The notes beneath the pieces were generated by a model, which made no database searches, had not been told where the DNA came from, and was given only the letters and a program-made list of their open reading frames with translations. Source: CAZGSV01 sp964528605 (GTDB lineage: Bacteria > Armatimonadota > Zipacnadia > CAZGSV01). Taken from it: a DNA stretch of 12,536 nt. A program made the position numbers and the translations under genes. The DNA lies in contig CAZGSV010000101.1 in the NCBI GenBank assembly GCA_964528605.1, forward strand, positions 1-12,536, given 5' to 3'. Below are positions 1-6,938 of this stretch, piece after piece. How positions within the stretch are numbered: the stretch's first letter is position 1; each line of letters opens with the position of its first letter.

Positions 1-1920
1 GACTTCAGAGTGCTTAGTGCTGTACATGTATATATGGTCCAGGGCCTCGCCCAGGACAGCACCGGCACCATGGCCTGGCTTCAGTTCGAGGCGCTGGAGG
101 CGCCGCGCGTCCGCACGCATCCCACCGTCGCCTACATTGACCACAACACGCTGCAGACCGGCTTCCAGAGCGCCGACGACCACAACTTCCTGCGCACCAT
201 GGCAGCCAAGTATGGGGCCTACTTCTCTCGGCCGGGCAACGGCATTTGCCACCAGGTGCATCTGGAGCGCTTCGCCAAGCCCGGCGTCACCCTCCTCGGC
301 GCGGACAGCCACACCCCCAACGCCGGCGGCATCGGCGCTCTGGGCATCGGCGCGGGGGGGCTGGACGTGGCCGTGGCCATGGCGGGTCATCCCTTCTACC
401 TGACGATGCCCAAGGTGCTGCGCGTCATCCTACGCGGCCGCCTCGGTCCTTGGGTCTCGCCCATGGACGTGATACTCGAACTGCTGCGGCGTCGCACCGT
501 CAAGGGCAGCGTCGGCTACCTCCTGGAGTACGATGGCGAGGGCGTCGCGACGCTCGACGTGCCCGACCGCGCGACCATTACCAACATGGGCGCCGAGTTG
601 GGCGCCACCAGTTCCATTTTTCCCAGCGACGAGCGCGCGCGGGCCTTTCTGCGCGCGCAGGAGCGGGAGCAGGACTGGCAGGCGCTCGCCGCCGACCGCG
701 ACGCCACCTACGACGAGGAGGTCGAGATAGACCTGGGCAGCCTCGAGCCGTTGATTGCCTGCCCGCATAGCCCGGACAACGTCAAGCCGCTCCGTGAACT
801 AGCCGGGCAGCACATTGACCAGGTGTGCATCGGCTCTTGCACCAACTCTTCCTACTACGCGCTCATGACCGTCGCGGCCATCCTGCGCAACAATGTGGTC
901 TCCTCCGAGGTGAGCCTGACCATTAGCCCCGGCTCGCGGCAGGTGCTGCAAATGCTCGTCGCCAACAGCAACATGGGTGACATCTTACGCGGGGGCGCGA
1001 GGCTGCTGGAGGCGGCCTGCGGGCCGTGCATCGGCATGGGCCAGACGCCCGGCACGGACGCGGTTTCCATTCGCACCTTCAACCGCAACTTCCGCGGGCG
1101 CGCGGGACACCCGAGCGTATTGGTCCATCTCGCCAGCCCGGCCGTCGCCGCCGCCTCCGCCCTGACGGGCAAGATCACTGACCCGCGCACGCTGGGCGAG
1201 CCGCCGGTCATTGAGGCGCCGGAGCGGTATCTGGTGGATGATTCCTTGCTCATCCCCCCCCCGCCGGAGTGGACGCCGGTGGAGGTCAAGCGGGGCCCGA
1301 ACATCAAGCCGCTCACCTTGCGCGGGCCGCTGCCGGAGACGGTGGAGATGCAGGTGCTGCTCAAGGTCGGCGATAACATCAGCACGGACGACATAATGCC
1401 CGCCGGCGCCGACATTCTACTGCTGCGCTCGAACATACCGGCCATCTCCGAGTACGTCTTCAGTCGCATTGACCCCCAGTTCGCCGCGCGCGCCAAGGAA
1501 GCGGGCTCCGGCTGCGTCGTCGGAGGAGACAACTACGGGCAGGGGTCGAGCCGCGAGCACGCGGCGCTGGCGCCGATGCACTTGGGCGTGCGGGCCGTGC
1601 TGGCGAAGGCGTTCGCCCGCATCCACCGCGCGAACCTGATCAACTTCGGCATCCTGCCGCTCACATTCGTTGACCCGGCCGACTACGCCCGCCTCGAGGC
1701 GGGCGGCCGCTTGGAGATTCGGGAGGCCGCTCAGGCGCTCCGCGAGGGCCGGGAGACGCTCACCGTGCGCGTTGCCGGGCGTTCAGCGGAAGTGTCCGCT
1801 TCCAGGGACGGATTCGCCTTCGAAGTACGGCATAATCTAACCGAGCGGCAGCGCGAGATCGTGCTTGCCGGTGGGCTGCTCAACTTTGTGAAGCAAAGAG
1901 GGCCGGCCGGCGGTCGGTAG
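1..1920 (+). CDS. acn: Aconitate hydratase (Aquifex-type aconitase), 5' partial
   Basis: Cytoplasmic [4Fe-4S] enzyme that interconverts citrate and isocitrate in the TCA cycle. Counting from the in-frame GTG at base 10 (636 residues), the N-terminal catalytic part carries the conserved YIDHNTLQTGF, FSRPGNGICHQVH and GADSHTPNAGGIG blocks. The three cluster cysteines are C277 (CIGSCTNSS), C337 and C340 (CGPCIGMG). The C-terminal swivel domain has GDNISTDDIMPAG from about 454 and GQGSSREHAALAP from 510. Family homology starts near VQGLAQDSTGTM, so the usual first 30-40 residues are missing. The frame is open to base 1, and neither GTG 10 nor ATG 34 has a Shine-Dalgarno sequence, so I treat the gene as cut by the left edge. 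The three-domain order separates it from the LeuC/LeuD isopropylmalate isomerases. The following 54-base gap has weak secondary structure but no terminator T-run. Homoaconitase activity cannot be excluded. Confidence 0.93.
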   Translation, partial: DFRVLSAVHVYMVQGLAQDSTGTMAWLQFEALEAPRVRTHPTVAYIDHNTLQTGFQSADDHNFLRTMAAKYGAYFSRPGNGICHQVHLERFAKPGVTLLGADSHTPNAGGIGALGIGAGGLDVAVAMAGHPFYLTMPKVLRVILRGRLGPWVSPMDVILELLRRRTVKGSVGYLLEYDGEGVATLDVPDRATITNMGAELGATSSIFPSDERARAFLRAQEREQDWQALAADRDATYDEEVEIDLGSLEPLIACPHSPDNVKPLRELAGQHIDQVCIGSCTNSSYYALMTVAAILRNNVVSSEVSLTISPGSRQVLQMLVANSNMGDILRGGARLLEAACGPCIGMGQTPGTDAVSIRTFNRNFRGRAGHPSVLVHLASPAVAAASALTGKITDPRTLGEPPVIEAPERYLVDDSLLIPPPPEWTPVEVKRGPNIKPLTLRGPLPETVEMQVLLKVGDNISTDDIMPAGADILLLRSNIPAISEYVFSRIDPQFAARAKEAGSGCVVGGDNYGQGSSREHAALAPMHLGVRAVLAKAFARIHRANLINFGILPLTFVDPADYARLEAGGRLEIREAAQALREGRETLTVRVAGRSAEVSASRDGFAFEVRHNLTERQREIVLAGGLLNFVKQRGPAGGR

Positions 1921-1961
1921 TGGGGGTCAACGGCCGCTGCGGCTAGTCGCCGACCAGCAAG

Positions 1962-1966
1962 GGAGG
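1962..1966 (+). promoter_or_regulatory. Shine-Dalgarno GGAGG that selects GTG 1975
   Basis: GGAGG lies 8 bases before GTG 1975, the ideal distance, but only 2 bases before the in-frame TTG at 1969. The spacing therefore favours GTG 1975 as the start of the next gene. Confidence 0.75.
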
Positions 1967-1974
1967 CGTTGACC

Positions 1975-4011
1975 GTGCCTATAGAAGGCTTCACCAGGCG
2001 CGCGAGGCGGCTGCACATTGACTTCCACACCCCGGCGTTCTTACCGGAGGTGACGGAGGCGTTCGACCCCGAGGCGGCGGTGGCGCTCTTCAAACGCGCC
2101 CACGCCAACGCGGTGAACTTCTTCGCCAAGTGCCACTACGGCCACTCCTACTACTTCACCAAGGCCGGCAACCGCCACCCGCGGCTGCGCCATGACCTAC
2201 TGGCAGAGTTGATCCCCGTGGCGCACCGCGAGGACATCGCCGTCGGCGTCTACTACAGCCTCGCCGTGGACGACCTGGCCTGCCGCGCCAACCCGGACTG
2301 GGCCATGGTGGACGCCGAGGGCCGTCCTTATTCCGGCCGCTTCGGGCAGCCGTGCCTGACCGGCCCCTATGTGGACGAACTGGTGCTCCCCCAGGTGCGC
2401 GAGTTGCTCGAGGGCTACGACCTCGACGGCCTGTTCTTTGACTTCACGCGGCCGCCGTATTGCGCTTGCGAGTACTGCCGGCGGAGGTTCGAGGCGGAGT
2501 TCGGGCAGCCACTGCCCAAGGACGCCGACGATCCGCTGTGGGCCGACTATTGCGCTTGGCGGCGGCACATCGGCGTCCAGTTCGAAACGCGGGTGCGCCG
2601 CCTGATAGACAGAATCCGACCCGGAGTTCACCTGGCGGGCAACTGGTCCTACTCGACCCGGCAGCCGGAGCCCGTGCCGGTTGACGGCGTGACTTTCCTG
2701 ACGATGGACCCGCCGGACACCGAGTTGATGACGGTGAACGCCTCGTTCGAATGCCGCTACCTGACCACGCTCGGAGTGCCCTACGACATGATCACCACCC
2801 GCTTCCACGAGGGCTGGGGGGACTGGACCTTCCGGCCGGCGGCGCTGCTGAAGCAGGAGGCGGCGGCGATGCTGGCCAATGGCGCGTTGGTCAACATCGG
2901 CGACCAGTTCTACCCCGAGGGCGTGGGCGACCCCGCGACTTACGACCTCATCGGCGAGGTCTTCCGCTTCGTCGAGGAGCGGGAGCAGTACTGCCTGCAC
3001 ACCGAGAGCGTGCCCCAGATTGCCGTCCTGCACTCGGCCTGGACGCACTTCTGGCGCACCGGGCCCAACGTGCATGCCGGTGGCGCTCTGGACCCCATCC
3101 GCGGAGCGCACAAGGCGCTCACCGAGAGCGGCTTCCACTTCAGCCTGTGCAACGAGGAAGTGCTGCTCGAAAGGCTGGGCGAGTACTGCGCGGTCGTGCT
3201 TCCCGACCAGCAGTGCCTCTCGGACCAGATGGCGGCGGCGTTGAGCGACTACGTTAACGGGGGGGGCGTGCTGCTGGCCACTTACATGACCGGCTGGAGG
3301 GATCAGAGGGGGCGGCCGCGCGACTGGCCGGCCCTTGTGGACCTTCTTGGGATCACCTGCCAGGGCGCCTCGACCTACACAACGGCCTACCTCAGCCCGA
3401 GCGAGGAGAGCCTATGGCGCGACATTCCTCGCTCTCCCATCTGCGTGAAGGGGCCGTCGGTGCATTGCTGGCTGCACGGGGCGGAGCAGATCGGCGCCTT
3501 AGTGCACCCACGCACCGAGCAGACGGAACGGCGTTTCGTCTCCTGGGGGCAGCCCCCCGCCGGGCAGGACTCGGGCTTTGCGGGCATCACAGTGAACCGC
3601 GTGGGAGAGGGCGCGGCGGCCTTCATCGCCGCCGAGGTCTTTGCGCCGTACTGGCAGCGGGAATACCCGCCGCTTCGCCACCTGGTGGCCAACCTGCTCG
3701 ACTACTGCCTGGGTGAGCGGCCGCTGCAAGTGCAGGCCCCCCCTGCGGTGGAGGTCAGCCTGCGGCGGCGGGGGGATGACCTGTTCCTGCATCTGGTCAA
3801 CGGGTATGCGGAGAAACGCGTGGCTGGGAAGCCAGCCACGGAAGCGGTGCCGGTGGTCCTGGAGGTTCCGGTCCGGTTGCGCCACGGCTCCGCTGTGCGC
3901 GAGGTGACGCTCCTACCCGAGGGCACTCCTCTGCCCTACCAAGATGCCGACGGCTGGCTCTCCTTCACGGTTCCCTCGCTACACTTGCACGCCATAGTTC
4001 GGATACGATAG
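1975..4011 (+). CDS. GHL6/GH151-like glycoside hydrolase with beta-galactosidase trimerisation domain
   Basis: Predicted 678-residue cytoplasmic glycosidase; no signal peptide. The N-terminal half (about 10-330) reads as a TIM barrel of the hypothetical glycosyl hydrolase 6 / alpha-L-fucosidase GH151-like group: an early RRLHIDFHTP strand, FFAKCHYGHSYY, and DLDGLFFDF at 149-157, followed by a cysteine motif C163-x-C165-x2-C168. Residues from about 345 (VPQIAVLHS) to about 520 resemble the class-I-amidotransferase-like trimerisation domain of GH42 beta-galactosidases, including YCAVVLPDQQ and DYVNGGGVLLA. The C-terminus (about 585-678) is a beta-rich domain with DLFLHLVNGYAEKR. The Asp of FFDF is a possible catalytic residue, but I cannot prove it. 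Start GTG 1975 is chosen on Shine-Dalgarno spacing. It follows acn by 54 bases and precedes a GH116-like gene, which suggests joint use of a glycoside or oligosaccharide. Substrate unknown; fucosidase activity is only a family-based guess. Confidence 0.75.
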   Translation: MPIEGFTRRARRLHIDFHTPAFLPEVTEAFDPEAAVALFKRAHANAVNFFAKCHYGHSYYFTKAGNRHPRLRHDLLAELIPVAHREDIAVGVYYSLAVDDLACRANPDWAMVDAEGRPYSGRFGQPCLTGPYVDELVLPQVRELLEGYDLDGLFFDFTRPPYCACEYCRRRFEAEFGQPLPKDADDPLWADYCAWRRHIGVQFETRVRRLIDRIRPGVHLAGNWSYSTRQPEPVPVDGVTFLTMDPPDTELMTVNASFECRYLTTLGVPYDMITTRFHEGWGDWTFRPAALLKQEAAAMLANGALVNIGDQFYPEGVGDPATYDLIGEVFRFVEEREQYCLHTESVPQIAVLHSAWTHFWRTGPNVHAGGALDPIRGAHKALTESGFHFSLCNEEVLLERLGEYCAVVLPDQQCLSDQMAAALSDYVNGGGVLLATYMTGWRDQRGRPRDWPALVDLLGITCQGASTYTTAYLSPSEESLWRDIPRSPICVKGPSVHCWLHGAEQIGALVHPRTEQTERRFVSWGQPPAGQDSGFAGITVNRVGEGAAAFIAAEVFAPYWQREYPPLRHLVANLLDYCLGERPLQVQAPPAVEVSLRRRGDDLFLHLVNGYAEKRVAGKPATEAVPVVLEVPVRLRHGSAVREVTLLPEGTPLPYQDADGWLSFTVPSLHLHAIVRIR

Positions 4012-4030
4012 GCCGTAGAAGCGCGCACGG

Positions 4031-4056
4031 ACGGCGGCTGCCGCGGCAGTTGTCGT
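4031..4056 (+). other. Intercistronic RNA hairpin, 11-bp stem with CGCG loop
   Basis: In the 89-base gap between the two glycosidase-like genes, bases 4031-4041 pair with 4046-4056. Three of the eleven pairs are G-U, so the fold is stable only in RNA of the + transcript. Its core is the 12-base palindrome CTGCCGCGGCAG (4038-4049). No T-run follows, so it is not a standard intrinsic terminator. It could stabilise or help process mRNA, or modulate expression between the two genes. Confidence 0.5.
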
Positions 4057-4086
4057 GCGACCAGGTGCGCCGCAACCGCGCAGGCG

Positions 4087-4091
4087 AGGAG
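4087..4091 (+). promoter_or_regulatory. Shine-Dalgarno AGGAG that selects ATG 4101
   Basis: AGGAG ends 9 bases before ATG 4101. This favours that ATG over the in-frame TTG at 4050, which lies at the base of the intercistronic hairpin and has no ribosome site. Confidence 0.7.
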
Positions 4092-4100
4092 CGAGGGCCG

Positions 4101-6461
4101 ATGCACACGAGGCTTTTCCCGGTTGACTTGCCGGAGTTGGAGTGGGTCGAGTTTGCGGCGGAGGGGTTCTCGGAGCCAGTAAGCGGGGTGATCTATCGCA
4201 CCGCGCAGCCGCCTTGCTGCGGCGTGCCGCTGGGAGGCATCAGCACCGGCTGCCTGGACATTGAGGTCGCGGGAGTACTCGGCTACTCGAGCATCTTCAA
4301 CCCAGCCGGCCGGCGGCGGCCCGGAGAAGCGCCCATCCCGCGAGTGCCCCCGACCTACCTGCCCTTCCTCGCGCTCTCGGTTAGCGACGAGACCTGGGTC
4401 CTGACCACGCGGAGAATACTGGACGGCGGGGAGGCGCCCATCTGCACGGACCCCATGTTCGCGGAGCGGCAGGACTACCAGCGACTGCCCCAGATCGAGG
4501 GCGTGAGAGCGGCGAAGGAGATCCATTACTGGGGACACTATCCCGTCGCCGACCTCGAGTATGACCTGGAGGCGCCGGTGAGCGTGGGGATGCGTGCCTG
4601 GGCGCCCTTCCTCCCCGGCGACACGGCGGCTTCCAACATCCCCGGCGCGATCTTCGAAGTCCACTTGCGCAACATCACCTCTCAGCCGCAGCAAGGCACG
4701 CTCGCCTTCACTTTTCCGGGCCCCACGACTGAGGAGGCCAGCGCGACGGAGTTCCTGCGCCGCCCGATTGAAGAGGACTTTCGCGGTGTGATGGTCACCA
4801 CGCTCGAGGGCGTGGGCTACCTGCTCGCGGTCATCGGTTCAGAGAGCGTGCAAGTGGGAGGGGGCCTCGGCGCCAACGGCAAGGCGTGGGCGAAGATCGG
4901 CTTGGAGTTGCCTCAGCCCCCGAGTCGAGAGCGCGACGGCATGGCCCTCTTCCAGGACGCGGGCGCGACGGTCGCCGTGGACTTCTCCTTGGCCGCAGGC
5001 GAGCAGACGATGGTCCGCTTGCTGCTCACTTGGTACGCGCCGGAGTGGCAGGGCGCGGACAACAACCGCTACACGCACATGTACGCCTCGCGTTACCGCA
5101 GCGCATTGGAGGTGGCGCGCCGGCTGGCGAGAGAACACGAGTCCCTGCTGGGCCGCATTCTCGCTTGGCAAGAGGCCGTCTACTCGGCGCGCGAATTGCC
5201 GGTGTGGTTGCGCGACACGCTGGTAAACAACCTGGCGCTGATACCGGAGTGCAGTTACTGGGCGATGGCCCGGCCCCCCCTAGGCGACTGGTGCTACCCG
5301 GAGGGTTTCTTCGGCCTCAACGAGAGCCCGCGCGGCTGCCCGCAGATCGAGTGCATCCCGTGCAGTTGGTACGGCAACCTGCCCATCGTCTATTTCTTCC
5401 CCGAACTGGCTTGGTCCACGCTCAAAGGCTACAAGCAATACCAGCGCGAGGACGGCGCCGCGCCCTTCCTCATTGGCCGATGGGGGCTGCCGGACATGGC
5501 GACGCCGTCGTGGGAATGGCAGAAGAGCCTCAACGGCATGTGCTACGTGGACTTGGTCGGGCGCGTGTGGCTGCGGACCGGCGACGACGCCGTGCTGCGC
5601 GAGTTCTACGAGTCGGTCAAGCGCGCGACCATCTTCACCGTCAACCTGCGCCCCGACCCCGAAGGCGTGATCAGCATGCCGGTGGGCAACGAGGGCATGG
5701 AGTGGTTCGAGCGCGGGGAGTGGCTGGGCATGTGCTCTCACTTGGGCGGGCTGCACCTCTCGATGCTCAGAGTCGCGCAGCGAATGGCCGAGAGCATGGG
5801 CGACGCCGAGTTCGCGAGGCGGTGCCGCGACTGGCTGGCGCAGGGCAGCCAGGCGATGGAAGAGAAGATGTGGGCCGGCTCCTACTACCTCAACTACTAC
5901 GACCTTGAGACCGGCAAGAAGTCCGACGACGTGATGGGCTACCAGTTGGACGGCGAATGGGCGGCGGTCTTCCACGGCTTGCCGGGGGTCTTTAGGCAGG
6001 ACAGAGTCAAGGCGACCCTCGAGACGATCAAGCGCTGCAACGTAGCCCTGACGCCTTGCTGCGGCGCCGCCAACTTCGCCCGTCCCGATGGCGGCCCGCT
6101 GCCGCCTGACGAGAAGGTCGCGGAGTACGGGGGCTATGCCATGTTTCCGCCGGAGGTCTTGGTTCTCGCCATGACCTACATCTACGCCGGCGAGCTCGAC
6201 TTGGGGATCGAGCTCGCTCGCCGCAACATGCACAACCAAGTCATCGCGCAGCGCATCCCCTGGGACCTGACCAACATGGTCCGCGGCGACACCGGCCAGC
6301 GCCTCTACGGCACTGACTACTACCAGAACATGATGCTGTGGGCGCTGCCGGCGGCGATGGAAGGTAAGGACCTGAGCGGCCCCTGCGAGCCGGGCGGCCT
6401 GGTGGAGCGCGTCATACGGGCCGCGGCAGACCAGACCGTAGGGGCGGGCGCCCGCGCGTGA
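4101..6461 (+). CDS. GH116/DUF608-like glycoside hydrolase (GBA2-related)
   Basis: Predicted 786-residue soluble protein without a signal peptide, related to the non-lysosomal glucosylceramidase (GBA2) / GH116 group, whose members are retaining beta-glucosidases or beta-xylosidases. The N-terminal beta-sandwich domain (about 38-325) has the family glycine motif GVPLGGISTG at 41-50 and FLPGDTAASNIPGAIFEVHLRN-like strands. The C-terminal (alpha/alpha)6 domain (about 380-750) includes NESPRGCPQIECIPCSWYG from 407, the helix pair around SWEWQKSLNG, and DDVMGYQLDGEW at 609-620. By eye, the residues where GBA2-type enzymes place the nucleophile Glu and the acid/base Asp do not line up directly. Nearby E408, E417, D609, D610 and D617 are candidates. 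Length matches the family. Start ATG 4101 has an AGGAG site. Placement after the GHL6-like gene suggests a shared glycan pathway. Substrate and even catalytic competence are uncertain. Confidence 0.78.
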   Translation: MHTRLFPVDLPELEWVEFAAEGFSEPVSGVIYRTAQPPCCGVPLGGISTGCLDIEVAGVLGYSSIFNPAGRRRPGEAPIPRVPPTYLPFLALSVSDETWVLTTRRILDGGEAPICTDPMFAERQDYQRLPQIEGVRAAKEIHYWGHYPVADLEYDLEAPVSVGMRAWAPFLPGDTAASNIPGAIFEVHLRNITSQPQQGTLAFTFPGPTTEEASATEFLRRPIEEDFRGVMVTTLEGVGYLLAVIGSESVQVGGGLGANGKAWAKIGLELPQPPSRERDGMALFQDAGATVAVDFSLAAGEQTMVRLLLTWYAPEWQGADNNRYTHMYASRYRSALEVARRLAREHESLLGRILAWQEAVYSARELPVWLRDTLVNNLALIPECSYWAMARPPLGDWCYPEGFFGLNESPRGCPQIECIPCSWYGNLPIVYFFPELAWSTLKGYKQYQREDGAAPFLIGRWGLPDMATPSWEWQKSLNGMCYVDLVGRVWLRTGDDAVLREFYESVKRATIFTVNLRPDPEGVISMPVGNEGMEWFERGEWLGMCSHLGGLHLSMLRVAQRMAESMGDAEFARRCRDWLAQGSQAMEEKMWAGSYYLNYYDLETGKKSDDVMGYQLDGEWAAVFHGLPGVFRQDRVKATLETIKRCNVALTPCCGAANFARPDGGPLPPDEKVAEYGGYAMFPPEVLVLAMTYIYAGELDLGIELARRNMHNQVIAQRIPWDLTNMVRGDTGQRLYGTDYYQNMMLWALPAAMEGKDLSGPCEPGGLVERVIRAAADQTVGAGARA

Positions 6462-6513
6462 CGCCTGGCCCAGGCCTGGCCGGATGAATCTCCCCAAAGG
6501 ACGGGCTGAACAG

Positions 6514-6855
6514 ATGTGGAGCATCGCCTTTTGGCTTACCTTGTTCGTGGCGTCGCAGGCGATCTGTCAGGTAGTGTTCAAGTACGGCAGCCTGACTCAA
6601 GGCGCCGCCGTGCCTCACTGGGTCATGGCCAACGTCATCGGCGTCGCCGGCTCCTACATCTTGATCGTCCTCTACCGCAAGATGAACGTGAACGTCGCGA
6701 TGGGCGTTGCCTTCGGCCTGTCGTTTCTTGTCACCCAGATCGTGCTCGCCGTCGTGTTCCGCTCGCGTCTATCGGGCATTCAGGGGGCCGGGGTGCTGCT
6801 GATAACGCTGGGCGTGTTCGCGGTGGCGGCGTTTCCCTCGGGGCCGCCCAAGTGA
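6514..6855 (+). CDS. Small four-helix SMR/EamA-type membrane protein (ArnE/F-like)
   Basis: Predicted 113-residue inner-membrane protein with four hydrophobic helices at about 3-22, 36-54, 61-82 and 88-107, the size and layout of the small multidrug resistance family or half an EamA/DMT transporter. Where EmrE-type pumps carry the essential helix-1 glutamate, this protein appears to have glutamine (Q15 in VASQAICQVVFKYGS). That resembles the GQLCQK helix of ArnE/ArnF-type undecaprenyl-sugar flippases rather than proton-coupled drug pumps. Helix 3-4 features (MNVNVAMGVAFGLSF, then SGIQGAGVLLITLGV) fit the superfamily. ATG 6514 is preferred over ATG 6484 because AAAGGA (6496-6501) precedes it, though 12 bases away, and because 6484 has no ribosome site. 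It follows the GH116-like gene by 52 bases. Role (lipid or sugar carrier versus other small substrate) is inferred only. Confidence 0.75.
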   Translation: MWSIAFWLTLFVASQAICQVVFKYGSLTQGAAVPHWVMANVIGVAGSYILIVLYRKMNVNVAMGVAFGLSFLVTQIVLAVVFRSRLSGIQGAGVLLITLGVFAVAAFPSGPPK

Positions 6856-6926
6856 AATGAGGTTTGCAGCGCGGATTGCCTTGGTACTCGGGGCGCCGGC
6901 GTTCACGCCTTCGGCGTTGCCCGCGC

Positions 6927-6932
6927 TATAAT
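6927..6932 (+). promoter_or_regulatory. TATAAT -10 box for a probable leaderless transcript
   Basis: A perfect TATAAT ends 6 bases before ATG 6939, so the usual start point falls on the A of the start codon. The bases between (GCCTCC) contain no ribosome-binding sequence. The -35 region is weak: TTCACG at 6902-6907 with a 19-base spacer is the best fit. Confidence 0.6.
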
Positions 6933-6938
6933 GCCTCC

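Noticed and set aside
1254..1262. C9 run in aconitase, considered as a contingency locus
   Set aside because: It encodes prolines in a linker of a housekeeping enzyme; one such run is expected by chance at this base composition.
1912..1955. GGTCGG/CCGACC arms enclosing a small hairpin after aconitase, considered as terminator
   Set aside because: The outer stem is only 6 bp with a large interior loop and no T-run; termination is not supported.
4050..4100. TTG 4050 as start of the GH116-like gene
   Set aside because: It lies within the intercistronic hairpin, has no ribosome site, and adds 17 residues without family similarity; ATG 4101 has AGGAG at good spacing.
6470..6479. CCAGGCCTGG palindrome after the GH116-like gene, considered as terminator or operator
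   Set aside because: Ten bases only, no T-run, no extension of the symmetry; easily chance in GC-rich DNA.
5280..6524. 414-residue open frame on the minus strand
   Set aside because: It is a shadow of the GH116-like gene. Its translation is low-complexity (Ala/Arg/Val/His-rich) with no recognisable family, as expected opposite GC-rich coding DNA; the same applies to the other long antisense frames.
6864..6938. TTG 6864 as start of the LptF/G-like gene
   Set aside because: The extra 25 residues are Arg-rich and unlike the family, and a -10 box lies inside this stretch.
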